DNA of 64,000 nucleotides, taken from NCBI GenBank assembly GCA_004352715.1, contig SCFE01000108.1, positions 209,063-273,062 on the forward strand, read 5' to 3'. How positions within the stretch are numbered: position 1 is the first letter of the stretch; every line of letters starts with the position of its first letter. Both the position numbers and the translations under genes were made by a program. The notes under the pieces are model-generated. The model saw only the letters and a program-made list of their open reading frames with translations, was not told the DNA's origin and searched no databases. Shown piece by piece: positions 25,165 to 37,840 of the stretch. The DNA is from Hofstenia miamia (Eukaryota > Xenacoelomorpha > Acoela).

Positions 25165-26630
25165 GAAATTTTCAAAAAATCTGACATGAGTCCTCTACTT
25201 AAAAAAGGTGACCCTCTAAACGCAAAAAATTATAGACCTATTTGCATTAGCCATCCTTATAGTAAACTGTTTGAGAAATTATTAAATAACCAAATAAACG
25301 CCTATTTGAAATCTGAAAATATTCTCGTAGTGGTTATAGCATTCAAGATGCAATTTTATCAATATCAGAACAAATAAAATCTAATTTAGCCCTTAATAAA
25401 TGCAGTTGTGTGAAGCAAAGCGCTTAATTCAATGAATTTTGACATACTCAAAGATAACTTAACGTATTATAGTATACTTTGATAACAAAGCTATTAACTT
25501 AATAATGAACTTCCTTCAAAATCGACAGCCAAGAGCTATACTTAATGGTAAATAATCAAAATATATTCTAACTGACCGCGGGGTGCCTCAGGGCACAGTT
25601 CTAGGTCCCATCCTATTTGCAATCTACGTAAATGACACAACCCTAAATGTAAAATACAGTAAAATTTATCAATATGCAGATTATACCTGTCTTATAAGCA
25701 CTAATATAAATGCTTTTAAAGCAATTAAAGACCTGCAAAATGATATTGAAAATCTATCAACATATTTCGCAAATAATCAACTGAAAGTAAATATTGAAAA
25801 AACACAATTTATAATATTTTCTACTAAGACATTCAAAAGTGTCGCAAGAAACATTGAAATTTTATATAAACCGTGTACCAATAGAGCAAAGTGAATTCAT
25901 CAGCTATTTAGGCGTTGAAATCGACAATGATTTAAATTTCGAACAGTTCTTAATGTCAAAAATTAAAAAATGGCATCTGGGGTTAGATGTCTTTATCATC
26001 TTAGAAATATTTCAAATGCATATCACAAAAAATTAATAAATGCTCTCTGCTTATCACATTTTCAATATTGCTCATTTCTCTTTGCAAATATAAACTCAAA
26101 ATATCGCATTCTTCTGTCTAAAACCTTCAATTGGTCTCTTAAAACACTCAATTTCGCTCAAAGCATGACAATGTATCCAACTATCGACTAAAATACAAAA
26201 TATTATTTCGTTACTACCAAATGCAAAAGCATATCTTATCAGTATTATTTAAATTCAATTTTGGTCAACCCGCGATTTCGTTTTTAAAACAATATATTAA
26301 ATTAAATGAACGTTCTCAAAAATTCCTATGCTTAGATAACATTATAATAGCTTTCACCACACAGCAACTAAGATATGGAATAACTTAGATCATGAAATTA
26401 AATGGAAAAAAACTACAAGAAATTCAGAAAAAAATTGCGCAGATTCCTCTTTAATAGACATTCTTAACGACAATAACGTACTACACTCATTCGAAAATTT
26501 TGTATAGCACAAGAAAGCCACACACACGCAGACACAAATTTATATTATATATATTTTATTACTATTACTTTGTAAATACATGTATTTGTAGTTTGTAGCT
26601 TTTGTACTAGTTTGCAGCAAAAATTTGCTT
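25165..26630 (+). mobile_element. CR1/jockey-type LINE relic (reverse transcriptase to 3' end)
   Basis: This is a decayed plus-strand non-LTR element. Its start reads MSPLLKKGDPLNAKNYRPIC and FEKLLNNQI, the entry to the RT domain. After a frameshifted and deleted patch (25380-25570) come PQGTVLGPILFAIYVND and YQYADYTCL. The catalytic FADD has become YADY, so the enzyme is dead even apart from its stops. LKVNIEKTQFIIF, SYLGVEIDNDLNF and YHKKLINALCLSHFQYCS follow in shifted frames. The C-terminal hallmark ATKIWNNLD lies near 26365. The element ends in a few TTA repeats before 26650. It lies wholly in the DPP-like gene intron, antisense to that gene. Confidence 0.85.
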
Positions 26631-26639
26631 TGACTCTTA

Positions 26640-28225
26640 TTATTATTATTTCTCACAGCTTCATGCTGGTATCCCTCTCAGCTGGGGAACTCACCAGTTC
26701 CCAGGGAGTCTGAGAGCTTTCCTTATGTGCTACTGCTCCTTCCCACTTTGGAATTCCCAACTCCTCCAAGTATCTCTTATGCTTCTTACTTACTGCTCCT
26801 AGTGCTCATACTACTACCGGGACTACTTCAACTTTCTTCAACTTCCACAGCCTTTCTATTTCCTTTGTCAACTCTCTATATTTGTCTATCCTCTCTTTCT
26901 CCTTGCTTTCAACATTTCTGTGCTTTGGTACTACTATGTCTCCGTGCTTCTATGACTTTGCTTGTCTGGATGTTGAAGTCCCACAGTATCTCTATGACGC
27001 CTTGTATCTTGTGCTCATACCACTTGTCTCCTGCTTCTAACCGATGTTGCCTGCTCAAGCTCCAATATACCATTCGTCCCACCTTGTCATGCCTGAACTT
27101 ATACTCATTCTGCACCAACTTCTCACACCCTGCTATCAGATGATCTACTGCCTCCGCCTTTTTCTTACATAGCCTACACTTATCACTTACTTCTACTCTT
27201 CTGTCTATATGCATTTCACCCAGTTTGTTCTTCTTCCAAAACCTTGTTTGTCTCTCTAATTCCATCCTACTCTCAGTGCTTATCTTCCTTAACTCCTTAG
27301 TATCTTGCTTGTCTCCCTCTTTAACTCCCTAATTTCATTCTTGTTCCACCTAACTATTCCTGCCGAATATCTATTTCAACATTGGTATTGCGCATGTATT
27401 AATTGCTTTTATGCTATTCTGACCATTTAATGCTGACTTCTGTAATACTTTCGTTACTCTCCTCTTGTGTTCTGTGAAACTCCGTTAGCCTCTAGCGTCC
27501 TCAATACCCACCTATGTGATATGTTGTCATACGACTTCCTGTAGTCTATCCATGCCATTGCTAAGTTTGTCTTCCTTTTTCTACAATTCTCCACCAATCC
27601 CTGGTCTATCAGCAACTGATCTTTGCATCCTCTCGTCTTTGTGCTACATCCCTTCTGCTTCTCTGGTATCAACCTGTTCTGTTCTACTTGAAATCACAGA
27701 AGTTAGCAATTTCGAAGTTGTTGGCAGACATGTTATTAGCCTTTCTTTGGGTCCTACTGTATCAGAAATGTTCTTCCCACTAACATTCATTCTGGGCACC
27801 CACTCACCACACACTCCTCCAATGCTACTGCTGGTCTCTCATGAAAACTTGTGAACTTCTTCAGACAATACCCATGTACCTCATCTTTGCCTGGCGCCTT
27901 CCAGTTCTTCATCTTCTTTATAGCCTCCTTCAGCTTTGCAGTTGTGATTACTTCTTCTTCTTGCCTGAATTCCTTCTGCATCTGCTCACTCTCTATCTCT
28001 GGTCCCGCACTTCGCCTGCTCTAGCCTTTTCTCCTGTAGAATCTTCCTTCTTGGGTTTCAAACTTCATATTGTCGCTTGCCCTATATTTTCTCAGTTTCT
28101 CAGCTTCTGTAGCTAATCTCTTTCAGTTTCTACCTACCCTGCACTTGTCCTGTATCGCTTTACTTGTCCCTATCTTCCCTAATTGCTGCCTAATCTTTGC
28201 CACTTCAAATTTTGAAAATTTTGGT
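26640..28225 (-). mobile_element. R4/Dong-type LINE with internal deletion (copy 2)
   Basis: Minus-strand non-LTR element. From its 5' side: KEAIKKMKNWKAPGKDEVHG (about 27940-27900), PEKQKGCSTKTRGCKDQLLI, then NLAMAWIDYRKSYDNISHRW (RT domain). Next, near 27480, TEHKRRVTKVLQKSALNG, which in related elements comes well after the catalytic core. Last is the C-terminal zinc motif CRLCKKKAEAVDHLIAGC (C-x2-C-x7-H-x4-C), with KWYEH and ALGAVSKKHKRYLEELGI, the tail of elements with a restriction-like endonuclease. The RT block with the catalytic aspartates is missing. The 3' end runs into (TAA)5 on the minus strand (26638-26652), typical of Dong-like elements. Frameshifts and stops make it a dead copy. 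Confidence 0.85.
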
Positions 28226-28734
28226 TTAAACGCCATCTATCGAATACATTTATCGCTTATATATGGCAATGTGAATCTAAATGCAAAGAAATACCGGTTA
28301 TCTATTACTCTCTCAACAAAATATAATCAACTTTGAAAAGTTCTTTTCACACTAAATAGAGTGAGAGAACACAACACGTAAATGTAACTTGCAATGCAAT
28401 CTCCTGATCCATCAAAACTGTAATTGAACGAAATTAGAAAAATATTTATGCCAACATTTTACAGTAAATGTAGTATCTTAAATATGAATGCCAGTGAGTG
28501 CTGCATTGCTTATTCGAATATTTTGAAAAATTTACAAGATTTTTAGGATTTATTGGAATTTAAATTTCAAATTTATTACAAATTTATTTTAATAATTTTA
28601 AAATGATTTCTGAAATTCTCAAAAAATATTGTAGGAGATTTGAAATTCTGAAAATGCGCATATTGATGGGATACATTTTGGAATACAAGGAGTCACTAAA
28701 TACGTCGAACAAAATCAACATTGAGGTGTGAGAA

Positions 28735-28773
<39 letters not shown>

Positions 28774-29529
28774 TGCACATTGGATACTGACTCTCATTGG
28801 AGCAAAAGTCTTTCTCCATTTAAGGAATAACAGCAATATCTTTCAAAATATAAGCCACGAATCACACTGGATGTACGCAACATAGTCCATAGGGTGTGCA
28901 GATTTTTATTCTACAATTACTAACATGTGTAAACTAAACTTACTATAAAAAATAACGTTTGAAGTTTGTACAAGTTGATTATGAGGTAAATATGACTCTT
29001 TTTCCTCTTATTCTAATAAAGTTTAATCCGTTGCGATTCATGTGAAATTTTGAAGAAAACGAAATCTCTAATAAAAAATCATTAAAAATTTGAAATCACT
29101 TTGGAAATAATAAATATTATAATTTATATTTCACAAAAATAATTGTTAAAAGGAATTCGAAACGCTTCAACTTGACGCTATCTAAATACAATATCGTTAT
29201 TTAACATTATTTTCTAATTCAATCTACATAAACTGTTGTTAATTTATATTATAATAATGTAAAATGCTATGGTCTACATAAATAGTTCATGACTTTATAA
29301 GAGCAATTAATAGTGAGCAAAGAAAATAATTCATAATTACAGTTAAAAAAATCTTATATTCAATTATGATGCAATGAATTTTTAATTTATTCTTTAACCA
29401 ATTTATCCTGAACAAAAGAAATCTAATGAGATTTCAAAGCTATTCTTTTGTAAAAACAATAGATCTTAAATTAAGAAAAAATTCTGATTGAAGAATCTAA
29501 AGAAATTACCTATTTTAATGAAATCTTAA

Positions 29530-29570
<41 letters not shown>

Positions 29571-30084
29571 TAGATGTATACATTAATCATTTTTAATTTG
29601 AATCATAGCATAGGACAAAGATAAAGATATAGAAAAAATTAACTTCTATTCATCTTAATACGCAGAAAAGATTTTCGAAAAAATTACCTATTGAAAATAT
29701 ACTATAAGAAAACTACATTCATTTTGGTTTCTCAAGTGTTTCAAAGTGTTATTATTTCAGAATGGGACTGTATTTTATATATAAATAAGTATGTAAAATT
29801 TAAAGGATCAATAAATTTGAAGAACAATATACATCTAAATACAGATATCTCTTTACATTAGCATTCATTGTAAATGAAAATTATATAAATATTTTTAAAA
29901 AAATTAAGTTTATGGAAATCTGAAAACGGTAAGATGTTAAATAAATAAGAAAATTACATGACCCAATGTTCACATGTACATGGATATGTAGAGGTTTTCA
30001 ATTGGAGGGTACTTAATGATGTTTTTAAAATGTGAGCAATGAAATAAAATATCAAAAGACTTCAGTTTGTGACATAAAATTGTG

Positions 30085-30124
<40 letters not shown>

Positions 30125-31399
30125 TTTGAGTATGTGCAGGTGTGTCTTAAATTCTATTTACGTAAAGTACAAATTCGTTATCTAATTTAGGTCTAAGACA
30201 ATATAATTTTTTGATCCTTTATATTGATTACCAAAAACTTAACTCATTTAAATGCTTTCCAAATTTATTGCTTCTAAACATGAATGAGCAAAACCAAATT
30301 TTATGAATACTCAAATCATAATTTATAATTCTACTAACTGAATTAAGCAGAACTTATAACTTCTAATATTTGTATCATTTTCTGTAAGTACCGCCTACAA
30401 TAATTTATGGCAAATTTAAAAACGTTATATTTTTCAATCTAGCTAAATACTGATGTTGATAAAATAATTTAATGTCACATTATGATTACCATAGACGTTA
30501 TTGTAATACAAAATTGACAGCATTTACAATTAATGTATTTATATTTCGTTCCTCTAGATTATTAGCTAAGTTCAATTCAACAATAGGATTTATCACAGGC
30601 AGAAATTGAAATTTAAATATGTGAACAGACGTTGTCTCAATCTGATGTCTATCAAAACTGAAGTAATATTTACAATTTTCTAAATTTTCAGCTAGGTGAT
30701 AATTGATATTGTAAACAAAAGTTGATGTTTTGCGGAATTTAATACAATCATCAAACAATATGAATTTATTAGAATCAGCATGGATTCTTACTGGGCTAAG
30801 AGAAGCAATGTACATTCCACGTTAAGTAACTTCAGAAACTTAAGTGACAATTTACATTAAGAGTTTTTAATAAACATTAAAATAGTTTAATGTCCTCAAA
30901 GAATGTCAAGATACAAATGAAGCTGAATCCAGGATAGTTAGTATATTTAAGAAAATTTTTAATGACTTTACGAACGATGTTAGTCGCATTGTATTAAACT
31001 GGAAGTTATTACAAAAGTCTATTTCACTAATGTTTAAATTTACGGATCTCTAAAGAAATTGTTGAAGTAAAATAGGCGAATATAGAAATATTATACATTG
31101 AAAAAAGGTTTATGACTAAGAATGAAGGATTAATAATTCTATGCTAAATAAAAATTACAACTAAATTCGGAAACATTCCACAAAGATATTTGAGTAATTA
31201 TGGAAATATTTGGAATAATGCTTAATGTCTTAGTGATAAATATATATCTTAAAACATTAAATTCAGAGATATTTAAGCACAGATGCTCATAGGGTGAAAC
31301 ATATGCCCAACTCGGACTGGCCCACGAAATGTAAGGCTGGCTAATTAAGATTAATGCTAATAGAACGTATTTTAGGTCCATTTTCTATCTACATCTATA
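28226..31399. other. Intronic stretch with three (TA)n runs
   Basis: (TA)n tracts lie at 28741-28771, 29540-29566 and 30090-30121. Apart from the weak candidate at 30498-30815 nothing coding is seen. Confidence 0.5.
30498..30815 (-). CDS. Possible exon or short gene of unknown function
   Basis: A minus-strand open frame of 105 codons starts at 30815. A plausible acceptor (CTTCTCTTAG) precedes the in-frame PVRIHADSNK, so it could also be a terminal exon. Its composition is more balanced than most open frames here (FILFDDCIKFRKTSTF, LENCKYYFSFDRHQIET), but it has no signal peptide, membrane span or motif I recognise. About two or three frames of this length are expected by chance in 64 kb at this base composition, so the evidence is weak. 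If real, it would lie within the DPP-like gene intron on the same strand. Confidence 0.2.
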   Translation of the reverse strand: MYIASLSPVRIHADSNKFILFDDCIKFRKTSTFVYNINYHLAENLENCKYYFSFDRHQIETTSVHIFKFQFLPVINPIVELNLANNLEERNINTLIVNAVNFVLQ

Positions 31400-33030
31400 C
31401 ACTAAAAGGGAAAAACTTAAAATTTAAATTTTATTTTGTTTATATATTTTTTTAATAGTAGTAGTATTTATTGATCTAACATTAGCATAAATACAAAAAC
31501 AATGCAAATTAATAAAACAAATACACTTACGACAATTTAAACATAAGCAAATTAATGATTTTGAACAAGGCGACTTGTTGTTATAAATAATATAAAATTT
31601 TTCCAAAAATATGCTTTTAGTTCATGCTTCACTTTTTTGGGAGAATTAAATAGATTTATATCTGATATAGATGAATAAAATTGTCCATATATGAAATGCC
31701 TTGAAAGTAGAAAGTTAACGCCTTTTGTTTTCTAAAATGTGAACATCTAAATAGCGAATTGTTTGATGATCTTAAAGCAGATCTTGAAGGAATATAGAAG
31801 GACAGGTTGTTTAGAATCGAAATAGCTATGTTCATTTAAAATCTTGTTTAAGAAAATTAGATCTGTTAATTGTAATTTATAAGAAGTGGGTAAAAATTTT
31901 TAAAATATTCAGCCTTTCAATTTATTGCTGCTCTGAATATATCCAGCGAGTACATCTACGTTGAAATCGTTCAAGCTTATCAAGCATAGACAGGTTTTAA
32001 TACCATACTACAGAAGCATACATAATTGATGACAATATCATAGAATTATATAATTGCAATTTAATTTTCCAGTGAGTGTTGAATGGTATCAATCGTTTTA
32101 ACTTCAATAAGGTATTTGTACACAATTTATTTTTAAAATTAATGTGACTTTTCCAAAATAAATTATTAGAAACGATAACCCCAAGATCTTTTACTTTCGG
32201 TGAAAAACAAATATGATGATCTAGAAACTGTAAGCTAGTGTCTTTAAAAAAACATGAAAATTCAATTAGTTGAAATTTTTTAATGTTAAAATAAAGCTTG
32301 TTTTCAACAGACCAGTATTGAGCAAGTGTAAAATCATTTAAAAGTGAATCAGTAGAAAATGCCAGAAGCTTCAAATCATCTGCAAATAGAAAAGGCATTA
32401 CTTGTCGAAATATCAGGTAAATCATTAATAAAAATTGTAAGAAGAAGGAGACCTAAAACAGACTCTTGAGGAACTCCACTTGTGATAGGTAAGTATTTCC
32501 AATTGCAATCATTAACTATAACTCTTTGCCACCTATCACTTAAATAGGATTGCAAAAGTTTCAGCAGATTACCTCCAATACCAAAGTGATGAAACTTTTT
32601 AAGTAAGCGATCATGTAGAATACTATCAAATGCTTTACGAAAATCTGGGTATAAAACGTAAGAAATATCGCCATTATCAAACTGATCGTAAATTAATTTA
32701 AAAAAGGATAAACGTTGAGTAGCAGTCGACCGTTTTTCTCGAAAAACATGTTGATAAATTGATAATTTTGAAGAAAGAAATTCATACATATAATTGAAAA
32801 GTATACGCTTAAACCAAATTGAAATCTTGGGCAAAATACTAATAGGACTCTAATTTTCCACTTTGTTTAATGATCCATTTTTATGTATGGGAATTATGTT
32901 TGATAATTTCCAAATAGAAGGCTATGATCCAGTATCCATGCAAGAACGGAATAATTGTAGAACATGAGGTGCAAGAGCATTTCCATGCATTTTCAAAAAT
33001 TTACTTGGCAATCCATCACTGACACAACCA
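31400..33030 (-). mobile_element. CR1/jockey-type LINE relic, minus strand
   Basis: Decayed non-LTR element reading right to left. GDGLPSKFLKMHGNALAPHV (about 33010) and IIPIHKNGS (near 32890) precede the RT block. ISYVLYPDFRKAFDSILHDR, GVPQESVLGLLLL, FINDLPD and FLFADDLKLLA follow, with the catalytic FADD intact. A frameshift between the two main frames at about 32376-32425 and stops elsewhere kill it. KDLGVIVSNNLFWKSHINF and LYNSMILSSIMYASVVWY continue the C-terminal half. The tail with LKAYFWKNFILF and a PCSKSLICLCLNC cysteine string near 31540 matches the usual end of this group. The 5' half with the endonuclease is absent (5' truncation). Confidence 0.88.
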
Positions 33031-35490
33031 GTATATTGTTTATAAATTATATAGCATTCATTGCACTTGAATTAATTACTGTGCATTGCCAAGTTATTTT
33101 GGGATGTCAATCCATTTTCAATCCACTTTTTGTCTCCAATGCCTCCTTTCACAGTGACCTGAAACTCAAGCTGATACAAAATTTATTACTCTTGACCAAA
33201 AGTGATCAACAATTTCTGACTCGATTGTGTTCTTTTTAGGCAATTCGGTTGCCGGTATCAACACCCATTTGATAGGCTTGGTATTTCATTATGGGTGGTT
33301 AATGGTCAATGACCAAAAGATGTGATCACTACTCTACAAATTACGTTCCTACCAATTGTGTTAATTATTAGTATATTATCGATTTATAAAATCATTTTGG
33401 ATGAAGACTAGCATCGACTCACGACCCATTATCATTGATAATTTATCAAGTTTCAATGAGATGATCCGAAATGATCCCTGCGCTATATGTTTGTAACACT
33501 TGACCCGAGTTGGCCCGTGATCCTGTTTCAACTCTGATATCAGTAAATCGCCATCACTTGGTGACACTAATACATAGATCAATAGGCAGAAATCGCTTAA
33601 CATATTTAAGGTATACAATATAACAAATTATAACAGGCTACATTGAACATTATAAAAAGCATTCATTCTGTAACCAGACATTTTAGTGCTTTATAATATA
33701 AACCGGTATCTTCACTGATGTTATCCAGAGCAAGGAAATTGTTTATATTCAACTGAATTCAAGATTAGTCATAAACTGAAAACTGTGATATAAATTAGTG
33801 GTTAGATTTGTTAATATAAAGCCGAATTAATTATAATATGAAAATGTGGCATCCATTTATAGCTTGTAAGCTTTTAAATGGAAACTTGCCCAATCAAAAT
33901 AAAAAGGGTGTGAATCAGTTGATTTCCCATCGCCATTCTGTGTTTCTACAATAATGTGTAGTGAAGAAGCTAAGTGGGCATTCCCCCCCCCTTCAAATCT
34001 AATAATCCAAGAAGTGCATAATAGTAAAATTGTATTACTTTGTTATGCTCCCGCCTAAGCCTGCCTAGACCCCCTCAAGATTAGCACGAATAGATGTTCC
34101 GTAATTGAACGCTTAAAATAATGCGTGAAGCAATCGATATTGGTTTCAATTTTGTGCAGCCTATAGAAAATTGATTTTAACAATTTCGTTTATAAATGAA
34201 ATCTTTGATTGAATCACCTTTGCAGAAGTTGTAAATTTCTGTAGTTTTAAATTAGATAAGACGCATTTTATTAAACTATGGTCTGTTCTCACCATGCGAC
34301 TAGTGATATTAAATGTTAGAGTTTAACGGTCAGCTTTGCGTTGACACCAATTATTCAGCTGTTTCCTGGCAAGTTTGAGTTTATTTCAACGTGCAAAGCT
34401 CTAAATCCTTGACTTGAAAGACGAGTCATTCAACACTTCAGAGTATCTTAAATCAGTCAAAAGAGCAAATTTACTTACGACAATAACAGAATTTGCGAGC
34501 TATAAATCGCATTTTCTCCAACAAATGTAGAGTTAACACATTATTGTCCTACAAATACAACCTCAAAGAGTGATATCGTCTACTAAACGGAAAGCTAAAC
34601 GTAGGCCTACAATGTCAAATGTTGGGAGAGCAATTTCAGACAAAATGTCATTACAACAAACGCTTAGTACATTTAAAGCTACGTTTGGATATATACAAAT
34701 TAGCGATCTATGCATAATCCTTCAATGCAATAATTACTGGTTATGTATTTCAGGGTTTCTGTATTTCATTACTGTAACACACTAAATTATTATGTCAACA
34801 ATTAGGAACTGTGGATTCTACCAAGACTAGCAAACAGTTATCTCCACATAATAAAAGTTTAAAATAATATAGTTTATTTATATTCTAAGAATTATCTTCC
34901 AAAAAATAGTTTACAAACGTTTCAGAATGAGAAAACGTATACTTTCAAAATTGTGTTTGGAAAACTGGAAGACAGCCATGCAACAGTACACATTAACATA
35001 TTGTACAATGGCATTTCAGCTTACAATTTTGAGATTGTAGTAAAGAATGACATCTATTCGAAATTTTAGAGATAGATTTCAGTATGGCCATGATCACAAA
35101 TAAAATGTTCATTCATTTAGTAGATGCAGATTAGGAGTTAACCAGGATATTCAACAAAAAAGTCAGTCAAAGTAATTCCATATACCCCTTTTTAAGAAAT
35201 ACTCAGCGTATTAAAAGTATCAGAAAAGACCAAATTAGTGATCATTTGAGAAAATGTCATGCATTTCTGTTTAAAAAACCTTAGTCTACAAAAATGAAGG
35301 TTACCGGATATTATGAAAATCTTTCCACATGATAGAAATATATTATGTACTTTTGATGGTGAGAAACACTAAACCTGATGTGATTCAAAATCCCAATGTC
35401 ATCAACAGGTGGTCTGATTAGTTTTTATGCTTGTCAAGTACCTTTATCTATACTTTTAAGGAGGGGAAAACCAGCTAGGTATTATTTTTT
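33031..35490. other. Intronic stretch, no gene recognised
   Basis: The open frames at 32964-33239, 33376-33618 and 34570-34785 have no recognisable signature. The first overlaps the 5' end of the LINE relic on the opposite strand. A short C9 homopolymer lies at about 33984-33992. Nothing else is supported. Confidence 0.4.
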
Positions 35491-35500
35491 TTAAAAAGAT

Positions 35501-36013
35501 GGTGGGACAACAAAAGACACCTTACAAGACTAACACCACATCAAATATAAGAAAAAATGGGGCTAAAGCAAAATACCACCCATCGACCCCTCATTTGCCC
35601 AAATCGGTGCCCCAAACGGTCAGTTTTGGTACCTCACTAAAATCCTATCTACTACAACAAATTTCAATGTATGAGTCTCTAAATTGGCATTGTAATAAGA
35701 GAGGTTTATGTGCACCATAAAATGCTCTCAGATACTCCCTATCTAACATAGATTTCTTAGGAGGTGAGCTCAAAGAGGCCAAAGATCGGCCTAGCGGAAA
35801 AAATCAATATTTGAGGTCACTTACCTATATAACTTGAAAAGTATCAAAGATATCAAAATAGTGAGAGCATTTCCTAAAAGGACTACTAATAAGCTACAAG
35901 CACACCAAATTTCGAGTATCTAGCTCAAAAATTGAGGGAGTAGATAAGAATTATGTGCTGAAAAATGTCATTTTGGCAACCCAAAACCTACCTCCTACGT
36001 GGTTCGTCCCACC
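35501..36013. repeat. Candidate DNA-transposon relic with GGTGGGAC termini
   Basis: The left end GGTGGGACAA and the right end GGTGGGACGA (read inward) form a 10-base inverted terminal repeat with one mismatch around 513 bases of less AT-rich sequence. A TTAA follows the right end directly, and another TTAA lies seven bases before the left end; no clean duplication can be shown. The open frame 35499-35720 starting in the terminus has no known domain. Confidence 0.4.
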
Positions 36014-37579
36014 TTAAATAAAATAAAGTATGGTTGTTATATACACAGTGCTTCAATTGAACATTTTTGTCAAATCTTCATTCTCTCATTAATGTTAGTA
36101 GATTTATTCTGAAAAAAAAATCGATTTCTCAAGGAAAGTGAAACCTGATGTCTATGTCATCAATTATAAGGTCAATAGCAAAATATGACACTAAAAGTTG
36201 ATGAGAATTATTTAATAGCCAACAATGATTTATGAACTCGAACTGTTAATAGCATCAGAATTCCAAATGCTATAATTGAACTTTAAATTACCTCAACTTA
36301 AAAATCAAGAAAGAAGTAATAGTTAAGAAATTATATATTTAAGAACCTTTGTATATTGCATAGTTCGTTTGATATAACAATCTTTGTTAGTCAGCGGCTG
36401 CTTGTCACTAAAAGTCAATATTTTGAAACGTATAGAGAATTGATAACAACTTTGATTACTGCAAAATATTTATGGGTGGTTACCTGCAAAACACTGAAAA
36501 CACCTGGAAATATTATCTTGTTTAGTAGTTATTTTATTTAGAAAACATAAATGCACAATGTGGTTTACATTATCCACAGCAAGCATACGCCTTTATATAT
36601 ACATGAATAATATGGTATAATATTAAATATAAACATAAACATATACATATAGAATTCAAGTCTTTATAAGATCCAATGTCGCCGTCTACTGCACCAAAAT
36701 AATTCAAATATTTTTCCATTGAAGATAATGAATAAACCCTTCTTAATATAGTCAATCAAACAAATAAACACCATAACACAATTAAATCAGTTTTAACGTT
36801 TAATGAGAACTTAATATTTTTATACTGTAGTCGAAATTATTGCATGTACTGCTATCATTTTATTTACTGCTATCAAAATATTTTAACAAGAGTCAATTAT
36901 TTTTTACCACATTCAGGCTCATTGCATACTAATATTTTTAGTATTATGCATAAATTAATGTTTTTACAAAATTTCATTAAAATATTTATAGTGTAGAGTA
37001 GATAAAGCCGGGTACCCGAGGATATCAGCCTACACAGATCCACATATATATGTACTGTATATAAAGTTTACATAATGTATAAGCTCTATGGATTTATTTT
37101 GATTATAGTGAATCGCATCTATTAATAATTTTCAGTTAGTTTCATAACAAACTATAAAGTAAAAGAATAAGATTGTAAACAGATAAGCTATCCTTGAACG
37201 AGTACCACTCAATAAAAAATTGTTATTGTAGTGATAATTTGAATTTTTTATTACCGCTAAAAATCGTCAACCATTTGAAAGGCTCAAATTTTTTCTCAAC
37301 TTTTAAAATTACATAGTATAATATTTTCTAATGTCCAAACAAAATATTTTTGTTGAATTTTGACGGAGATTAACTGATATTTCTAAAGAGATTTGTTTAT
37401 TTAGTCCCATGTCAACTTGAATTATCACAGTGAGTGCTTGCAAGACCTTAGCGTTTGTAAATTTTAAACATCGATTATATAGTCTTTCATATAATTGAAT
37501 TTAATTCAATGTATTATTTAAAAAATTTCATTTTTAAAATTGTTCAATTCAATATTATCTCCTTTATAAAAAATAGTAC
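36014..37579. other. Intronic stretch, no feature recognised
   Basis: AT-rich sequence. No supported gene or repeat. Confidence 0.4.
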
Positions 37580-37840
37580 CGTCATCAGTTCTACATATTC
37601 TTCTGCCAGAAACTGTTGCTTTTCTTTAGAAGTAAGTACTGAATTTTCTGAAAAAGAAATTTTTCTGTTTAGCAGTCCTATCTCATTTTCAGGGATGCTG
37701 TGCATACTGGACTTTTTTCTTGCTGCACGTGTAGAGCTAATTTTGCGAACATTCGCAGCCATCACTGAGGATTTTCTCCGACTGAGAGATGGCTCATAAT
37801 CGTAGGAATCGCCACCCACTGCGCCTGCACAATATGCCAT
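37580..37840 (-). CDS. DPP6/10-like: Candidate alternative first exon B of the DPP-like gene
   Basis: A minus-strand ATG at 37840 opens 87 codons (MAYCAGAVGGDSYDYEPSLS...) ending in phase 0 at a GT donor (CTGATGACG followed by GTACTA; GT at 37578-37579). The open frame then runs only 11 codons into the presumed intron. The tail is hydrophilic and basic, with RRKSS and RKISS (basophilic-kinase-like sites), TRAARKKSS, and an ending AEEYVELMT that parallels KKEYLELYE at the end of exon A. Joined to 275, it would give a type II protein with an 87-residue cytoplasmic tail, like the long N-terminal variants of vertebrate DPP6. The donor is weaker than that of exon C. An unrelated gene is the alternative. 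Confidence 0.6.

Noticed and set aside
24986-25189. Open frame with a poly-leucine run
   Set aside because: The leucines come from the (TTA)n microsatellite.
26727-27143. 138-codon plus-strand leucine/serine-rich open frame (and those at 27516, 27841 and 28070)
   Set aside because: Antisense shadows of the R4/Dong-type LINE, whose coding sense is the minus strand.
35499-35720. 73-codon plus-strand open frame
   Set aside because: It starts inside the terminal repeat of a candidate DNA-transposon relic and has no known domain.
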